Of a stretch of DNA of 64,000 bases, positions 17,454 to 24,331 are shown piece by piece; the first letter of the stretch is position 1, and every line of letters begins with the position of its first letter. The notes below the pieces were generated by a model that made no database searches, was not told the DNA's origin, and worked only from the letters and a program-made list of their open reading frames with translations. A program made the position numbers and the translations under genes. This stretch comes from a virus: IMG/VR virus record IMGVR_UViG_3300025707_000006, positions 1 through 64,000 of that record; one strand, 5' to 3'.

Positions 17454-17801
17454 ATGAGTTTAGAAGAACTACTAAAAAGAAATCGGGTGCAACTGCAAAA
17501 GAAGCAGGGCGACTATCTGTACTTCATCCAGTCAAGCAAAACAGGGATGATAAAGATAGGTCGATCTAAACACCCTAAGAAGAGACTCAAACAACTTCAA
17601 ACAGGGAACTCAAATACGCTCCGTATTATCGCCTCATTTGAAGGTTTAGGGTGGAGGGAACCCCACCTACACGAAGACCTCAAAAAGTGGCGTATACGCC
17701 AAAATGGAGAGTGGTTTCACCATGATTGTGTCGGGTCGATCCCTACTGATCTATATGAGATGATCGAATGGGGAGCGTTTGATGACTGGTGGAAACCTTA
17801 A
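17454..17801 (+). CDS. T5orf172-type GIY-YIG-like protein
   Basis: 115 residues. YLYFIQSSKTGMIKIGRSKH, then PKKRLKQLQTGN, a C-terminal H-x-D-L and NGEWFH match the T5orf172/Mug113 domain, a diverged member of the GIY-YIG nuclease superfamily found widely in phages. The conserved IKIG-S-P-RL-LQTG core is intact. It could cut or bind DNA; cellular role is generally unknown for this family. The ATG at 17454 is used (GGAGTGAG upstream); an in-frame GTG lies five codons earlier. It ends 17 bases before the convergent lipoprotein gene. Confidence 0.75.
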   Translation: MSLEELLKRNRVQLQKKQGDYLYFIQSSKTGMIKIGRSKHPKKRLKQLQTGNSNTLRIIASFEGLGWREPHLHEDLKKWRIRQNGEWFHHDCVGSIPTDLYEMIEWGAFDDWWKP

Positions 17802-17818
17802 CGAGTAAAAAGAAACTA

Positions 17819-17965
17819 TTAACAATGATCCTCTTCTATTAAAGGTTGCGAATCTATCTTTCTCAACATCTCCTTTGGGTCAAGCTCATCAACAGAAGAA
17901 TTATTCTGCGAGATTGACCCACAAGAGAAAAGAAAAAAGAGGAATAAAGAAAAAAGAAGTCTCAT
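17819..17965 (-). CDS. Small lipoprotein
   Basis: 48 residues: MRLLFSLFLFFLFSCGS, then a short acidic hydrophilic tail. The hydrophobic run followed by LFSC is a lipoprotein signal with Cys15 as the lipidation site. The mature part is about 34 residues. A class I promoter at 18007 reads toward it. Small phage lipoproteins often act in superinfection exclusion or as outer spanins; the tail is too short and featureless to choose. It supports a Gram-negative host. Confidence 0.65.
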   Translation of the reverse strand: MRLLFSLFLFFLFSCGSISQNNSSVDELDPKEMLRKIDSQPLIEEDHC

Positions 17966-18006
17966 GTGTTGTACCCTAACTTATTATCAATATCTCTAAA
18001 AAAGGG

Positions 18007-18021
18007 TATAAAGAAACTACA
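18007..18021 (-). promoter_or_regulatory. Class I promoter, lipoprotein
   Basis: Gene-sense TGTAGTTTCTTTATA, 42 bases before the lipoprotein ATG. It belongs to the TGTAG variant also seen at 18515, 34034, 36983 and 51402. Confidence 0.6.
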
Positions 18022-18055
18022 AATCCTCGTCATATTCCTGTTGAGCGAGGATTAA
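18022..18055 (-). repeat. Short remnant of the actin gene 3' end
   Basis: 34 bases identical to the last codons of the actin-like gene (19144-19177) and to part of the longer fragment at 18532. It includes GAGGATT at the stop region and leads directly into a class I promoter. It follows the stop of the tag gene 18052-18468. It is the smallest of three copies of this 3' end. Confidence 0.7.
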
Positions 18056-18468
18056 GCCTCTTTTACTTCAATCTCTTTATGGTCATAGATAACTTGGAAA
18101 GTCATCTTATGAACATAATTTTCAACCCCAAAAAGTTGAAGTTTTCTGGGTCTATCCATCGTACACTTAACCTCAACTATTAGATCCCCAGCAAGATTAA
18201 TAGATCGATACCCAAGAACTTTAATGTCTAAGTCGTCTGGTGTGTCTTCGGGAATATCAAAATCAAAAAAACCCTCGATGCCCAAGAAAAAGTCATATAA
18301 AGCGTCTTCTACCCAGTTTGATCTAACTCTTGACCCCGATAGTTTGCTTAAATCTTTTGCTATCGTGGTGGATAGGCTCTTGAGGGTTTCTTCCCGACTT
18401 GATTGTTTTTCAAGTCTAGCGATTCTTGACTCAAGGTTACGGATAATTTCACTAGCTGATCTTCTCAT
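18052..18468 (-). CDS. Tag A protein (MRRSASE family)
   Basis: 138 residues. It begins with the tag MRRSASEIIRNLESRIARLE, a short basic head and amphipathic helix shared with about ten otherwise dissimilar proteins here. The body (SSREETLKSLSTTIAKDLSK onward) is a mixed alpha/beta segment with no recognised motif. It sits between two fragments of the actin gene end, each with its own class I promoter, so the locus looks like a repeated cassette. The tag may direct packaging, assembly or oligomerisation. Function unknown. Confidence 0.6.
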   Translation of the reverse strand: MRRSASEIIRNLESRIARLEKQSSREETLKSLSTTIAKDLSKLSGSRVRSNWVEDALYDFFLGIEGFFDFDIPEDTPDDLDIKVLGYRSINLAGDLIVEVKCTMDRPRKLQLFGVENYVHKMTFQVIYDHKEIEVKEA

Positions 18469-18514
18469 GGTTTACTCCAGTGGTTTAAGGTTAATGAGAT
18501 CACTTATGAGAAGA

Positions 18515-18529
18515 TATAAAGAAACTACA
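18515..18529 (-). promoter_or_regulatory. Class I promoter, tag A gene 18052
   Basis: Gene-sense TGTAGTTTCTTTATA, 47 bases before the ATG. The leader between promoter and ATG contains GTGATCTCATTAACCTTAA, conserved across tag A genes. Confidence 0.65.
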
Positions 18530-18531
18530 AA

Positions 18532-18667
18532 TCAATCCTCGTCATATTCCTGTTGAGCGAGGATTAACATACCCTTAGAGACAGCGTGAAGCGGGTCAGA
18601 AGCATGACGAACCTCTGAGATCTCGATAGGGGAACGCTTTTTCTTAGTCTCAAAGACCTCCCTAAAG
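18532..18667 (-). pseudogene. Duplicated 3' fragment of the actin-like gene
   Basis: 136 bases matching 19142-19277, the final 45 codons and stop of the actin-like gene, with six differences by my count (about 96%). The frame still reads through ISEVRHASDPLHAVSKGMLI to the stop but has no start. Five of the six differences are synonymous and one changes Phe to Ser. That pattern suggests the fragment diverged as part of a working gene before arriving here. Confidence 0.8.
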
Positions 18668-18677
18668 TTATTATTTT

Positions 18678-19067
18678 TTAACCAACAATGACAGTGTTAG
18701 GTCGATCAACCATGTTTGTTTGATACCTGTCCATTAACTCCGCATCAGTATCGAGGATGGCTTTGTTAATTTCTACTTCAACGCAAAAATGCACTTTGCT
18801 TGACGAGATTGTCTTTACATTAGAGACAATACCCATTTGCCGAAGGTTTACCATATCAGACATGAAAGAGGAAACTGCTGATTTTAGAGTAGATGGATAA
18901 AGGTGCGTGAAGCAATACTCATTAGCATGGGAGTTAAAATTCATTAAAATAACACATTCATCTCCGTCAATTATTCTGGTATTGTATGCCGCAGTTTTAC
19001 TTTTACCTTCAAGTCGTGCGATCCTAGACTCAAGATTTCTGATTACTTCACTAGCTGATCTTTTCAT
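18678..19067 (-). CDS. Tag A protein (MKRSASE variant)
   Basis: 129 residues from the ATG at 19067, preceded by AAATGGAGAACTATA. The frame stays open upstream through the leader (MISLTLTKWRTI), but that stretch is the conserved non-coding leader of the family. Tag MKRSASEVIRNLESRIARLE is followed by an alpha/beta body (YNTRIIDGDECVILMNFNSH and later VKTISSSKVHFCVEVEINKA). Its stop lies just before the actin gene fragment. No function recognised. Confidence 0.6.
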   Translation of the reverse strand: MKRSASEVIRNLESRIARLEGKSKTAAYNTRIIDGDECVILMNFNSHANEYCFTHLYPSTLKSAVSSFMSDMVNLRQMGIVSNVKTISSSKVHFCVEVEINKAILDTDAELMDRYQTNMVDRPNTVIVG

Positions 19068-19114
19068 TATAGTTCTCCATTTTGTTAAGGTTAAAGAGAT
19101 CACTTAAGACCAAT

Positions 19115-19129
19115 TATAAATAAACTATT
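19115..19129 (-). promoter_or_regulatory. Class I promoter, tag A gene 18678
   Basis: Gene-sense AATAGTTTATTTATA, the consensus, 48 bases before the ATG and 13 bases after the actin-like gene. The conserved leader follows. Confidence 0.7.
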
Positions 19130-19141
19130 AACCTTGACAGC

Positions 19142-20143
19142 TCAATCCTCGTCATATTCCTGTTGAGCGAGGATTAACATACCCTTAGAGACAGCATGGA
19201 GAGGGTCTGACGCATGACGAACCTCTGAGATCTCGATAGGGAAACGCTTTTTCTTAGTCTCAAAGACCTCCCTAAAGAAGTCCATGAATCCACCTGCGAG
19301 ACTTGTACCACCACCCACTACGATTGGAATGGGTTTGTTAAGGGTGAGGTGTCCACCTTTCATCACAAACTGCTGTGCGATGTTATCTAAAGCGTGTTCA
19401 ATAAGAGCCTTATAATAGAACGAGATCGCTTCTTCTTCTCTATTCTTAGGTGCTTTAAGGTCAATGCCCTTCTCTTTTACCGCACACATTTTAGAAGCTG
19501 TTGCACCTACTGATCGAGCCGCTCCTTGATCAATCCAATCACCACCACGAGCAACGGAGAAGGATAACCCCTCAATGGTGCTGATAGCGAGAGCGATATT
19601 GGTCATACCAGAACCGAAACTAATCCCGACACCAGAAAAACCTTCCTTTGCAGTCTCTGCGAAGACGATAGCCATAGCTTCGTTGGCGGGGTGTGCAGTA
19701 TATCCACATTCTTGAACGATGCGAGTGAATACACCCTTATGATAAACAACATCCATATTAGCGTCCACAGGAGCCGCAGGGATTGAGAAATAACAATGCT
19801 CTCCCTCATGGCTAGGGTCACCGAGAACATCTTTGACCATATGTCCGAGAACGGTAAGGGAGTCGATCTCATCAGCAGAGATAAGACCTGCTTTAAGGGG
19901 TCTACGACCTTCTCTACCGAACATATTAGCTACTTCCATAGCTTCATCCCCAAGTACAAGTAGATTGTCGTCAGCTTCGATGTATGACACCGAGCCGAGT
20001 TTGAGCATCTTTTTAGCCGAAGATGGGAGATCAATAAAGAGGTCACGCATCCTTCTTAGAGTTACTTCATTTTTCTTAGCACCACTCATGCGAGCAGACA
20101 CCAAGTTCATAGTTCCAATGTCAAGTCCTACACCTTTACTCAT
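19142..20143 (-). CDS. Actin-like ATPase (ParM/MreB fold)
   Basis: 333 residues with the actin/Hsp70/ParM nucleotide-binding signatures: phosphate-1 GLDIGTMNLV near the start, phosphate-2 VGISFGSGMTNIALA, and the adenosine motif PIPIVVGGGTSLAGGF. Phage relatives form filaments that move or centre DNA or replication compartments. Here the gene overlaps by four bases a gene with a repeated EKEVIV coiled coil and follows a neck-protein candidate, unlike the usual lone placement. A filament role is family knowledge. The 3' end has been copied twice downstream. Confidence 0.85.
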   Translation of the reverse strand: MSKGVGLDIGTMNLVSARMSGAKKNEVTLRRMRDLFIDLPSSAKKMLKLGSVSYIEADDNLLVLGDEAMEVANMFGREGRRPLKAGLISADEIDSLTVLGHMVKDVLGDPSHEGEHCYFSIPAAPVDANMDVVYHKGVFTRIVQECGYTAHPANEAMAIVFAETAKEGFSGVGISFGSGMTNIALAISTIEGLSFSVARGGDWIDQGAARSVGATASKMCAVKEKGIDLKAPKNREEEAISFYYKALIEHALDNIAQQFVMKGGHLTLNKPIPIVVGGGTSLAGGFMDFFREVFETKKKRFPIEISEVRHASDPLHAVSKGMLILAQQEYDED

Positions 20144-20808
20144 TGTTTATTTGCCTTTCTTAATGCTTTCAAAGCAGAGAGAGCATCCGAGAGTTCTTCA
20201 GAACCTTCGGATTTTGTTTCATTCGCCAGAGACTCTGAGGAGGCTATGGTCTTATTAGAGATAATGTTAGATGGGATAAAGGTCAATCCTTCATCGGCTG
20301 TTGTGTTCATATTACCCATAGGTTGATTGCTTTGAGCGTTATTGTTCACGACAACCTGTTGAGTGGGCATCTGTTTAGCGACAGCTTCAGCGATAGCTTC
20401 GGGAGAGATCATTGTCCCTAACTGTTGGATAAGGATATTAGCAAGAGCGTTCATGTCTAATTGTGGTTGCTCTGTTTGTTTCTCTACAATCACTTCCTTT
20501 TCTACTATCACTTCCTTTTCGACTATCACTTCCTTTTCGACTATCTTCTCAACCACTACAGGTCTTACTTCTTTAACTACCTTTGACTCATGAATGATTT
20601 TAAATCTGTTATTGCTGTTTACCCCTAGTCGAGAGGGAGATGGATTGCCTTTAACCTTGAGAGCGATCAATCCTGTGTTGACTAAAGTCTTTAGTTCTTG
20701 GTTTGAGTCATATTGGGATTTAGTGCAATCAAAGGTCTGCCCTTGTTTGAACTTGAGTCGAAGACTCTTAATCTCTATATCTTTAAGGCACTGTGCTACA
20801 TAAATCAT
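20140..20808 (-). CDS. Coiled-coil partner of the actin-like ATPase
   Basis: 222 residues. Residues 1-75 form a small basic domain (MIYVAQCLKDIEIKSLRLKF). Residues about 84-110 hold a tandem EKEVIV hexapeptide repeat, then an AMISPEAIAEAVAKQ-like helix, an Asn/Gln-rich linker and a final helix (SDALSALKALRKANK). The stop overlaps the actin start (ATGA), so co-translation is likely. That makes it a candidate filament adaptor analogous to ParR. No ribbon-helix-helix motif is clear, so the role is inferred from coupling only. Confidence 0.5.
   Translation of the reverse strand: MIYVAQCLKDIEIKSLRLKFKQGQTFDCTKSQYDSNQELKTLVNTGLIALKVKGNPSPSRLGVNSNNRFKIIHESKVVKEVRPVVVEKIVEKEVIVEKEVIVEKEVIVEKQTEQPQLDMNALANILIQQLGTMISPEAIAEAVAKQMPTQQVVVNNNAQSNQPMGNMNTTADEGLTFIPSNIISNKTIASSESLANETKSEGSEELSDALSALKALRKANKQ
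20491..20544. repeat. Three 18-bp tandem repeats inside the coiled-coil gene
   Basis: Three near-identical units of CACTTCCTTTTCGACTAT on the + strand encode the EKEVIV repeats on the - strand. The high nucleotide identity suggests recent slippage expansion. Confidence 0.85.
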
Positions 20809-21377
20809 TGTTCGCCCTTGCTCATACTTTTAGTAAGAAAGAAAGTAGCCTTTCGTATAGCTTTTATTCTACCCTTCTCAATCCCTTGCTCGATGAAGTT
20901 AAACTTATAAACTGATGGGTGTATCCATTTGTTTTCTGTTCTAAGAGGAAGATTTCTGAAAACTACTTCACCTGTTTTTGTCTTAATAGGTACGACCTTC
21001 CTTTCCATGTTAGAGTTACGAGTCAACCACCTCATTTCATAAGGATCTTTGCGTTCAAGATACTTTTTGACCCATTGCCACTCTGACTTGATCTTGATCG
21101 CCCCCCCTTTAGATATCTCATAATAAAAGGAGTCTAGGAAATCTTTGGTGCGAGGAATACCACTGCCGAGTCCTGATGCTCTTTTCGCTTCCTCTTTGAT
21201 TGCCTTTATTATCTCATCCCCGAAGATCTCTATGACCTTTTTAGAGATGTCTTTGCCTCTTAGGTCAACATTCTGGAACTGATTTTTACGCACCTTATAA
21301 GTACGGAGATCCCAAGGTCTATTTGGATCTCTGTTCTTTGGTGGGTTTCTTCGTGCTCGTCTAGGGTCAAACTTCAT
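20805..21377 (-). CDS. Neck / head-tail connector candidate (HK97 gp10-like)
   Basis: 190 residues, basic. KKVIEIFGDEIIKAIKEEAK near residue 45 and ENKWIHPSVYKFNFIEQGIE near the end resemble HK97 gp10-family tail completion proteins, which commonly carry a W-I-H-P-G motif followed by a helix. It is the first gene of a three-gene overlapping operon ending in the actin-like ATPase. Start ATG has the long purine site AGGAGGAGGTG. The call is moderate because the family is short and variable. Confidence 0.5.
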   Translation of the reverse strand: MKFDPRRARRNPPKNRDPNRPWDLRTYKVRKNQFQNVDLRGKDISKKVIEIFGDEIIKAIKEEAKRASGLGSGIPRTKDFLDSFYYEISKGGAIKIKSEWQWVKKYLERKDPYEMRWLTRNSNMERKVVPIKTKTGEVVFRNLPLRTENKWIHPSVYKFNFIEQGIEKGRIKAIRKATFFLTKSMSKGEQ

Positions 21378-21406
21378 ATCTACACCTCCTCCTCCTGTAG
21401 TGTGGA

Positions 21407-21420
21407 TATAAACAACTTAC
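21407..21420 (-). promoter_or_regulatory. Possible class I promoter, neck/actin operon
   Basis: Gene-sense GTAAGTTGTTTATA, one base shorter than the consensus, 30 bases before the gp10-like ATG. It abuts the divergent + strand copy at 21421. Confidence 0.4.
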
Positions 21421-21435
21421 AATAGTCTATTTATA
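21421..21435 (+). promoter_or_regulatory. Class I promoter, + strand
   Basis: AATAGTCTATTTATA, one mismatch to the consensus, upstream of the gene at 21509. It is the only clear + strand copy. Confidence 0.55.
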
Positions 21436-21508
21436 TTTGGTTTTTTGATAAAAACCCCTCCCTTATTAAAAGTAAGGACGGACAGATGTTCACTTTAAGG
21501 ATCAAAGC

Positions 21509-21802
21509 ATGAGTGGAGATAGTAAACCCCCCGAAGAAATAGACCCTATAGAAACAGAGATTAATCTCATCAATGAACTTATAGGAGATAATATAATTAT
21601 AGTACTCCATCAAAATGGTATGACTATTATGATGGATGAGGACATAGAATATAGGGCTGAAGAGCAACTGAAGATGTTTAGTCGTTTATATGTAGCCGCT
21701 AACCCCAGCTTTGTGTTGAGACTCTTTTTGATGCTTGAGGTGGGGATGCTTCTCGCATGGGACTACCTAGAAGATTCCTTCAATAAATATATTAAAAGAT
21801 AA
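21509..21802 (+). CDS. Small acidic protein with C-terminal hydrophobic helix
   Basis: 97 residues, not recognised. The first 60 residues are acidic (PIETEINLINELIGDNIIIV, later DEDIEYRAEEQLKMFSRLYV). Residues 69-86 (FVLRLFLMLEVGMLLAWDYL) could form a membrane-associated helix. It follows a + strand class I promoter and precedes the degenerate metallopeptidase gene. The start is the first ATG after AAGGATCAAAGC. Confidence 0.45.
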   Translation: MSGDSKPPEEIDPIETEINLINELIGDNIIIVLHQNGMTIMMDEDIEYRAEEQLKMFSRLYVAANPSFVLRLFLMLEVGMLLAWDYLEDSFNKYIKR

Positions 21803-21863
21803 TCTTATCCCCTCCTAAATTGTATAAGGTAAGTGTTCACATTAACCACAATGGAGGTCGCAC

Positions 21864-22328
21864 ATGAGCGATAAATGGAAAGCAGGACCTGAAGTCCAAG
21901 AGCAGATTAATCATCTCATCGGAAACGCACACCCACACTTGGCTGACATCATGAATGACATTGTAGTCATCTTTAAAGAGAAGTGTTCACGCAAGGGTGG
22001 TCGCCCTATTCTCGGTAAGACCTCAAAAGCACCAGGGATCTTGTCTGTCCTTGGGGATCACGCATACGAGTTTGTCATTGAGCTTGGGGCAGACTGTTGG
22101 AACAACCTTAAAGAGAATGAGCGTATGGCTCTACTTGACCATCTTCTCTGCTTCATCGGAGGTGAAGAAGACGAGAAATCGGGTGAGATGAAGTATTATC
22201 TCTCGACTCCCGATGTCTTTTATTTCTCTGAGGAAGTTGCTCGTAATGGGAGTTGGCGTGAGGAGATCCTACCCGATGGTGTACCCGAAGAGGGTTCAGA
22301 CGCACCTTTGTTAGACCCTATCGGTTAA
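21864..22328 (+). CDS. Degenerate phage metallopeptidase-like protein
   Basis: 154 residues. FVIELGADCWNNLKENERMA followed by LLDHLLCFIGG matches the putative phage metallopeptidase family, where the motif is normally LLDHELCHC, an HExxH zinc site. Here it reads HLLCF, so the Glu and second His are gone and zinc catalysis is unlikely. The rest of the fold appears kept, so a binding role may remain. Strong GGAGG before the ATG; a TATAAGGT element lies upstream. It overlaps the convergent tag A gene by four bases. Confidence 0.6.
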   Translation: MSDKWKAGPEVQEQINHLIGNAHPHLADIMNDIVVIFKEKCSRKGGRPILGKTSKAPGILSVLGDHAYEFVIELGADCWNNLKENERMALLDHLLCFIGGEEDEKSGEMKYYLSTPDVFYFSEEVARNGSWREEILPDGVPEEGSDAPLLDPIG

Positions 22329-22903
22329 AGGTCTAACCACCTTTTGAGTTCATTGCGATAGTTCTCACCCTTGTTGATGTAGTGGCTAACGATTTCATTA
22401 GACATGAACCTCATGTGGCATCCGATTGTCCAACGAAGATCACCCTTTCGATCAATCGAAGCATTTTCAAGTGTCAACATGAAATGGGGATCTTCAGACC
22501 CATCAAGAAGTGTTCCTGACTGTAGCACTCGCCGATAATCCCCACCGCTCAGTTTAAATGCCTTTCGTCTAGGGTCAAACTTTACATACTTTGGGAAAGT
22601 CTTATCAAAGGATTCTGATACGGTACCATCAGTATCGAGCTTATGTAGTGATGAAAGAATCTTCATAATATCTACAACTTCGTCATACAACTCGATATAC
22701 AACTCTTGGGTAGGGGTGGTTTCTTCTTCTTGTCCAAAGTAATCATCTTTAAAAATCTTTGAGTCATCTTCATAGTATGATCTCTCTGCGTCATACATAT
22801 TAGAGTCAAAATAACCTTGTGGGTATCCTGCTGTCCTTTGGTTTTCAAGACGAGCGATTCTTGACTCAAGGTTTCTGATTACTTCTGATGCTGATCTTCT
22901 CAT
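22325..22903 (-). CDS. Tag A protein (MRRSASE family)
   Basis: 192 residues. After the tag comes a Tyr/Asp-rich linker (YPQGYFDSNMYDAERSYYED), then an alpha/beta body ending in YINKGENYRNELKRWLDL. The body is not similar to other tag A bodies that I can see. Consensus promoter and GGAACAG leader lie upstream. Function unknown. Confidence 0.6.
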   Translation of the reverse strand: MRRSASEVIRNLESRIARLENQRTAGYPQGYFDSNMYDAERSYYEDDSKIFKDDYFGQEEETTPTQELYIELYDEVVDIMKILSSLHKLDTDGTVSESFDKTFPKYVKFDPRRKAFKLSGGDYRRVLQSGTLLDGSEDPHFMLTLENASIDRKGDLRWTIGCHMRFMSNEIVSHYINKGENYRNELKRWLDL

Positions 22904-22956
22904 GGGCTGTTCCTTTCATATAAGAACAATGGTATAAAAACACACCTAATGTTAAT

Positions 22957-22971
22957 TATAGGTAAACTATT
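22957..22971 (-). promoter_or_regulatory. Class I promoter, tag A gene 22325
   Basis: Gene-sense AATAGTTTACCTATA, two mismatches to the consensus, 54 bases before the ATG. Confidence 0.55.
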
Positions 22972-22987
22972 AAAAAGGAGTATTGAT

Positions 22988-23473
22988 ATGAAGTACGCAA
23001 AATTTGAAAAGATTGATGGAAAAGATCAACTTGTCGTTGTGACCCGTGATGAACTCATTCATTTGGTTGGGTCAGAAGAAGTGGATCAATACATCTTTGA
23101 TAATGGGTATACAGACCACTCTGACGAGACATTCAATAACTACCAAGAGATGACCGCACAGACTGCAAAGTACCCCCCATCTCAAGCTCTTGAGTACCTT
23201 TCACTCGGTATTGCATCTGAGGCGGGAGAGGTAGCAGGTAAGATGAAGAAATGGATTCGAGATGATTCCAAACTTTGGGAGATTGAAAAAGAGGAGGCTA
23301 AACAAAAGTGGGTTCAAGCGATGTCATCAGAGATTGGGGATGTTCTCTGGTATTGTGCCCGACTCGCAGATGAGCTTGGTCTAAGTCTCTCTCAGATTGC
23401 AGAAGAGAATATGGAGAAGCTCTTAGATCGAAAGGCTCGTGGTGTTATCGGTGGTAGTGGGGATAACCGATGA
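22988..23473 (+). CDS. mazG: MazG-like nucleotide pyrophosphohydrolase
   Basis: 161 residues from the ATG at 22988 (AAAAAGGAG upstream). The all-alpha MazG core is clear: YLSLGIASEAGEVAGKMKKW (first metal-binding ExxE pair) and SSEIGDVLWYCARLADELGL (ExxD). These enzymes hydrolyse (d)NTPs to monophosphates and PPi. Phage copies may cleanse unusual nucleotides or adjust host alarmones. A single domain is present, as usual in phages. It is followed by a metallophosphoesterase gene. Confidence 0.9.
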   Translation: MKYAKFEKIDGKDQLVVVTRDELIHLVGSEEVDQYIFDNGYTDHSDETFNNYQEMTAQTAKYPPSQALEYLSLGIASEAGEVAGKMKKWIRDDSKLWEIEKEEAKQKWVQAMSSEIGDVLWYCARLADELGLSLSQIAEENMEKLLDRKARGVIGGSGDNR

Positions 23474-23476
23474 GGT

Positions 23477-23493
23477 TTATAAACTGTTTATAA
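23477..23493 (+). promoter_or_regulatory. Palindrome TTATAAAC-T-GTTTATAA
   Basis: Perfect 8-bp arms around one base, 35 bases before the phosphoesterase ATG and just after the mazG stop. Both halves contain the TTTATA of class I promoters. It could be an operator or part of a promoter. Confidence 0.35.
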
Positions 23494-23527
23494 TCTCCTT
23501 TAGTTATAAAAACTGAGGTTAGTTTAT

Positions 23528-24211
23528 ATGAGACTAGTTTGCATTTCAGACACACACAACCAGCACGATAAACTTGAGTTGCCCGATGGGGATGTTCTAA
23601 TCCACGCAGGAGATTGGACAGGTACAGGTACGCAAAAGCAAGTTATCTCATTTATAAGATGGTTTGCGAATCAGCCACATAAACATAAAGTCTTGATTGC
23701 AGGAAATCATGAGGTGACTCTTGACTCACCTTTTTATCGTACTAACTGGCCTAGATTCCACCCTCAACAACCCCACAGTTCACATGATATCTCTAACTAT
23801 GTGTTGAGAGAAGAGGGCATCCACTACCTTGAGGATACAGAGGTGGTTATAGAGGGTGTTAAGTTTTACGGTAGTCCATGTCAGCCCTCTTTTGGTGGTT
23901 GGGCTTTTAATGTAGACAGGGGTTTACCGATACGATCTGTATGGGGGAATATACCCGATGACACTGATGTCTTGATAACTCATGGGCCTCCACATGGATA
24001 TGGAGATAAGTTAGCTTGTGGAGAGCGTGTGGGCTGTAAAGATTTACTTGATGAGGTAACGACAAGAATCAAGCCCAAAGTCCATATTTACGGACATATA
24101 CATGAAGGGTATGGCACATACGACTTAGAGGGTATAAAGCTAATTAACCCTTCTAGTTGTAATGAGCATTATAAGATTACAAATAAGCCTATCATATATG
24201 ACTTAGAATAA
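23528..24211 (+). CDS. Calcineurin-like metallophosphoesterase
   Basis: 227 residues with all metal-binding motifs of the calcineurin-like fold: CISDTHNQHD (5-14), HAGDWTGTG, IAGNHE, LITHGPPHG and YGHIHEGYG. The family cleaves phosphomonoesters or diesters, including nucleic acids or cyclic nucleotides; the substrate cannot be told. It resembles single-domain YfcE/MPPED-type proteins in length. The last nine bases overlap the relic tag sequence on the other strand. Confidence 0.9.
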   Translation: MRLVCISDTHNQHDKLELPDGDVLIHAGDWTGTGTQKQVISFIRWFANQPHKHKVLIAGNHEVTLDSPFYRTNWPRFHPQQPHSSHDISNYVLREEGIHYLEDTEVVIEGVKFYGSPCQPSFGGWAFNVDRGLPIRSVWGNIPDDTDVLITHGPPHGYGDKLACGERVGCKDLLDEVTTRIKPKVHIYGHIHEGYGTYDLEGIKLINPSSCNEHYKITNKPIIYDLE

Positions 24212-24264
24212 CTTGTTTTCAAGTCGTGCTATTCTTGATTCGAGTCTGAAGCTGATCTTTTCAT
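24203..24264 (-). pseudogene. Relic tag A cassette
   Basis: Begins ATGAAAAGATCAGCTTC (MKRSAS) and then lacks the segment encoding the EIIRN part. The remaining tag codons, for RLESRIARLENKLF and a stop, lie in a shifted frame. The promoter and conserved leader upstream are intact. Nothing of a protein body follows, so this is a deleted cassette reduced to its tag. Confidence 0.7.
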
Positions 24265-24312
24265 AATGGTTTCTCCATTTGGTTAAGGTTAAAGAGATCA
24301 CTTAAGATCAAG

Positions 24313-24327
24313 TATAAATAAACTATC
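24313..24327 (-). promoter_or_regulatory. Class I promoter before the relic tag
   Basis: Gene-sense GATAGTTTATTTATA with the full leader (TTAAGTGATCTCTTTAACCT) downstream. It is still well conserved although the gene is broken. Confidence 0.6.
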
Positions 24328-24331
24328 AAAC

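Noticed and set aside
18996-19103. An upstream extended start (MISLTLTKWRTI...) for tag A genes
   Set aside because: The same stretch is the conserved leader in every tag A cassette, including those where it is out of frame or interrupted. The ATG of MRRSASE or MKRSASE has the proper ribosome site.
20491-20544. CRISPR-like short repeats
   Set aside because: Three direct 18-bp units without spacers, in frame within a coding gene and encoding EKEVIV.
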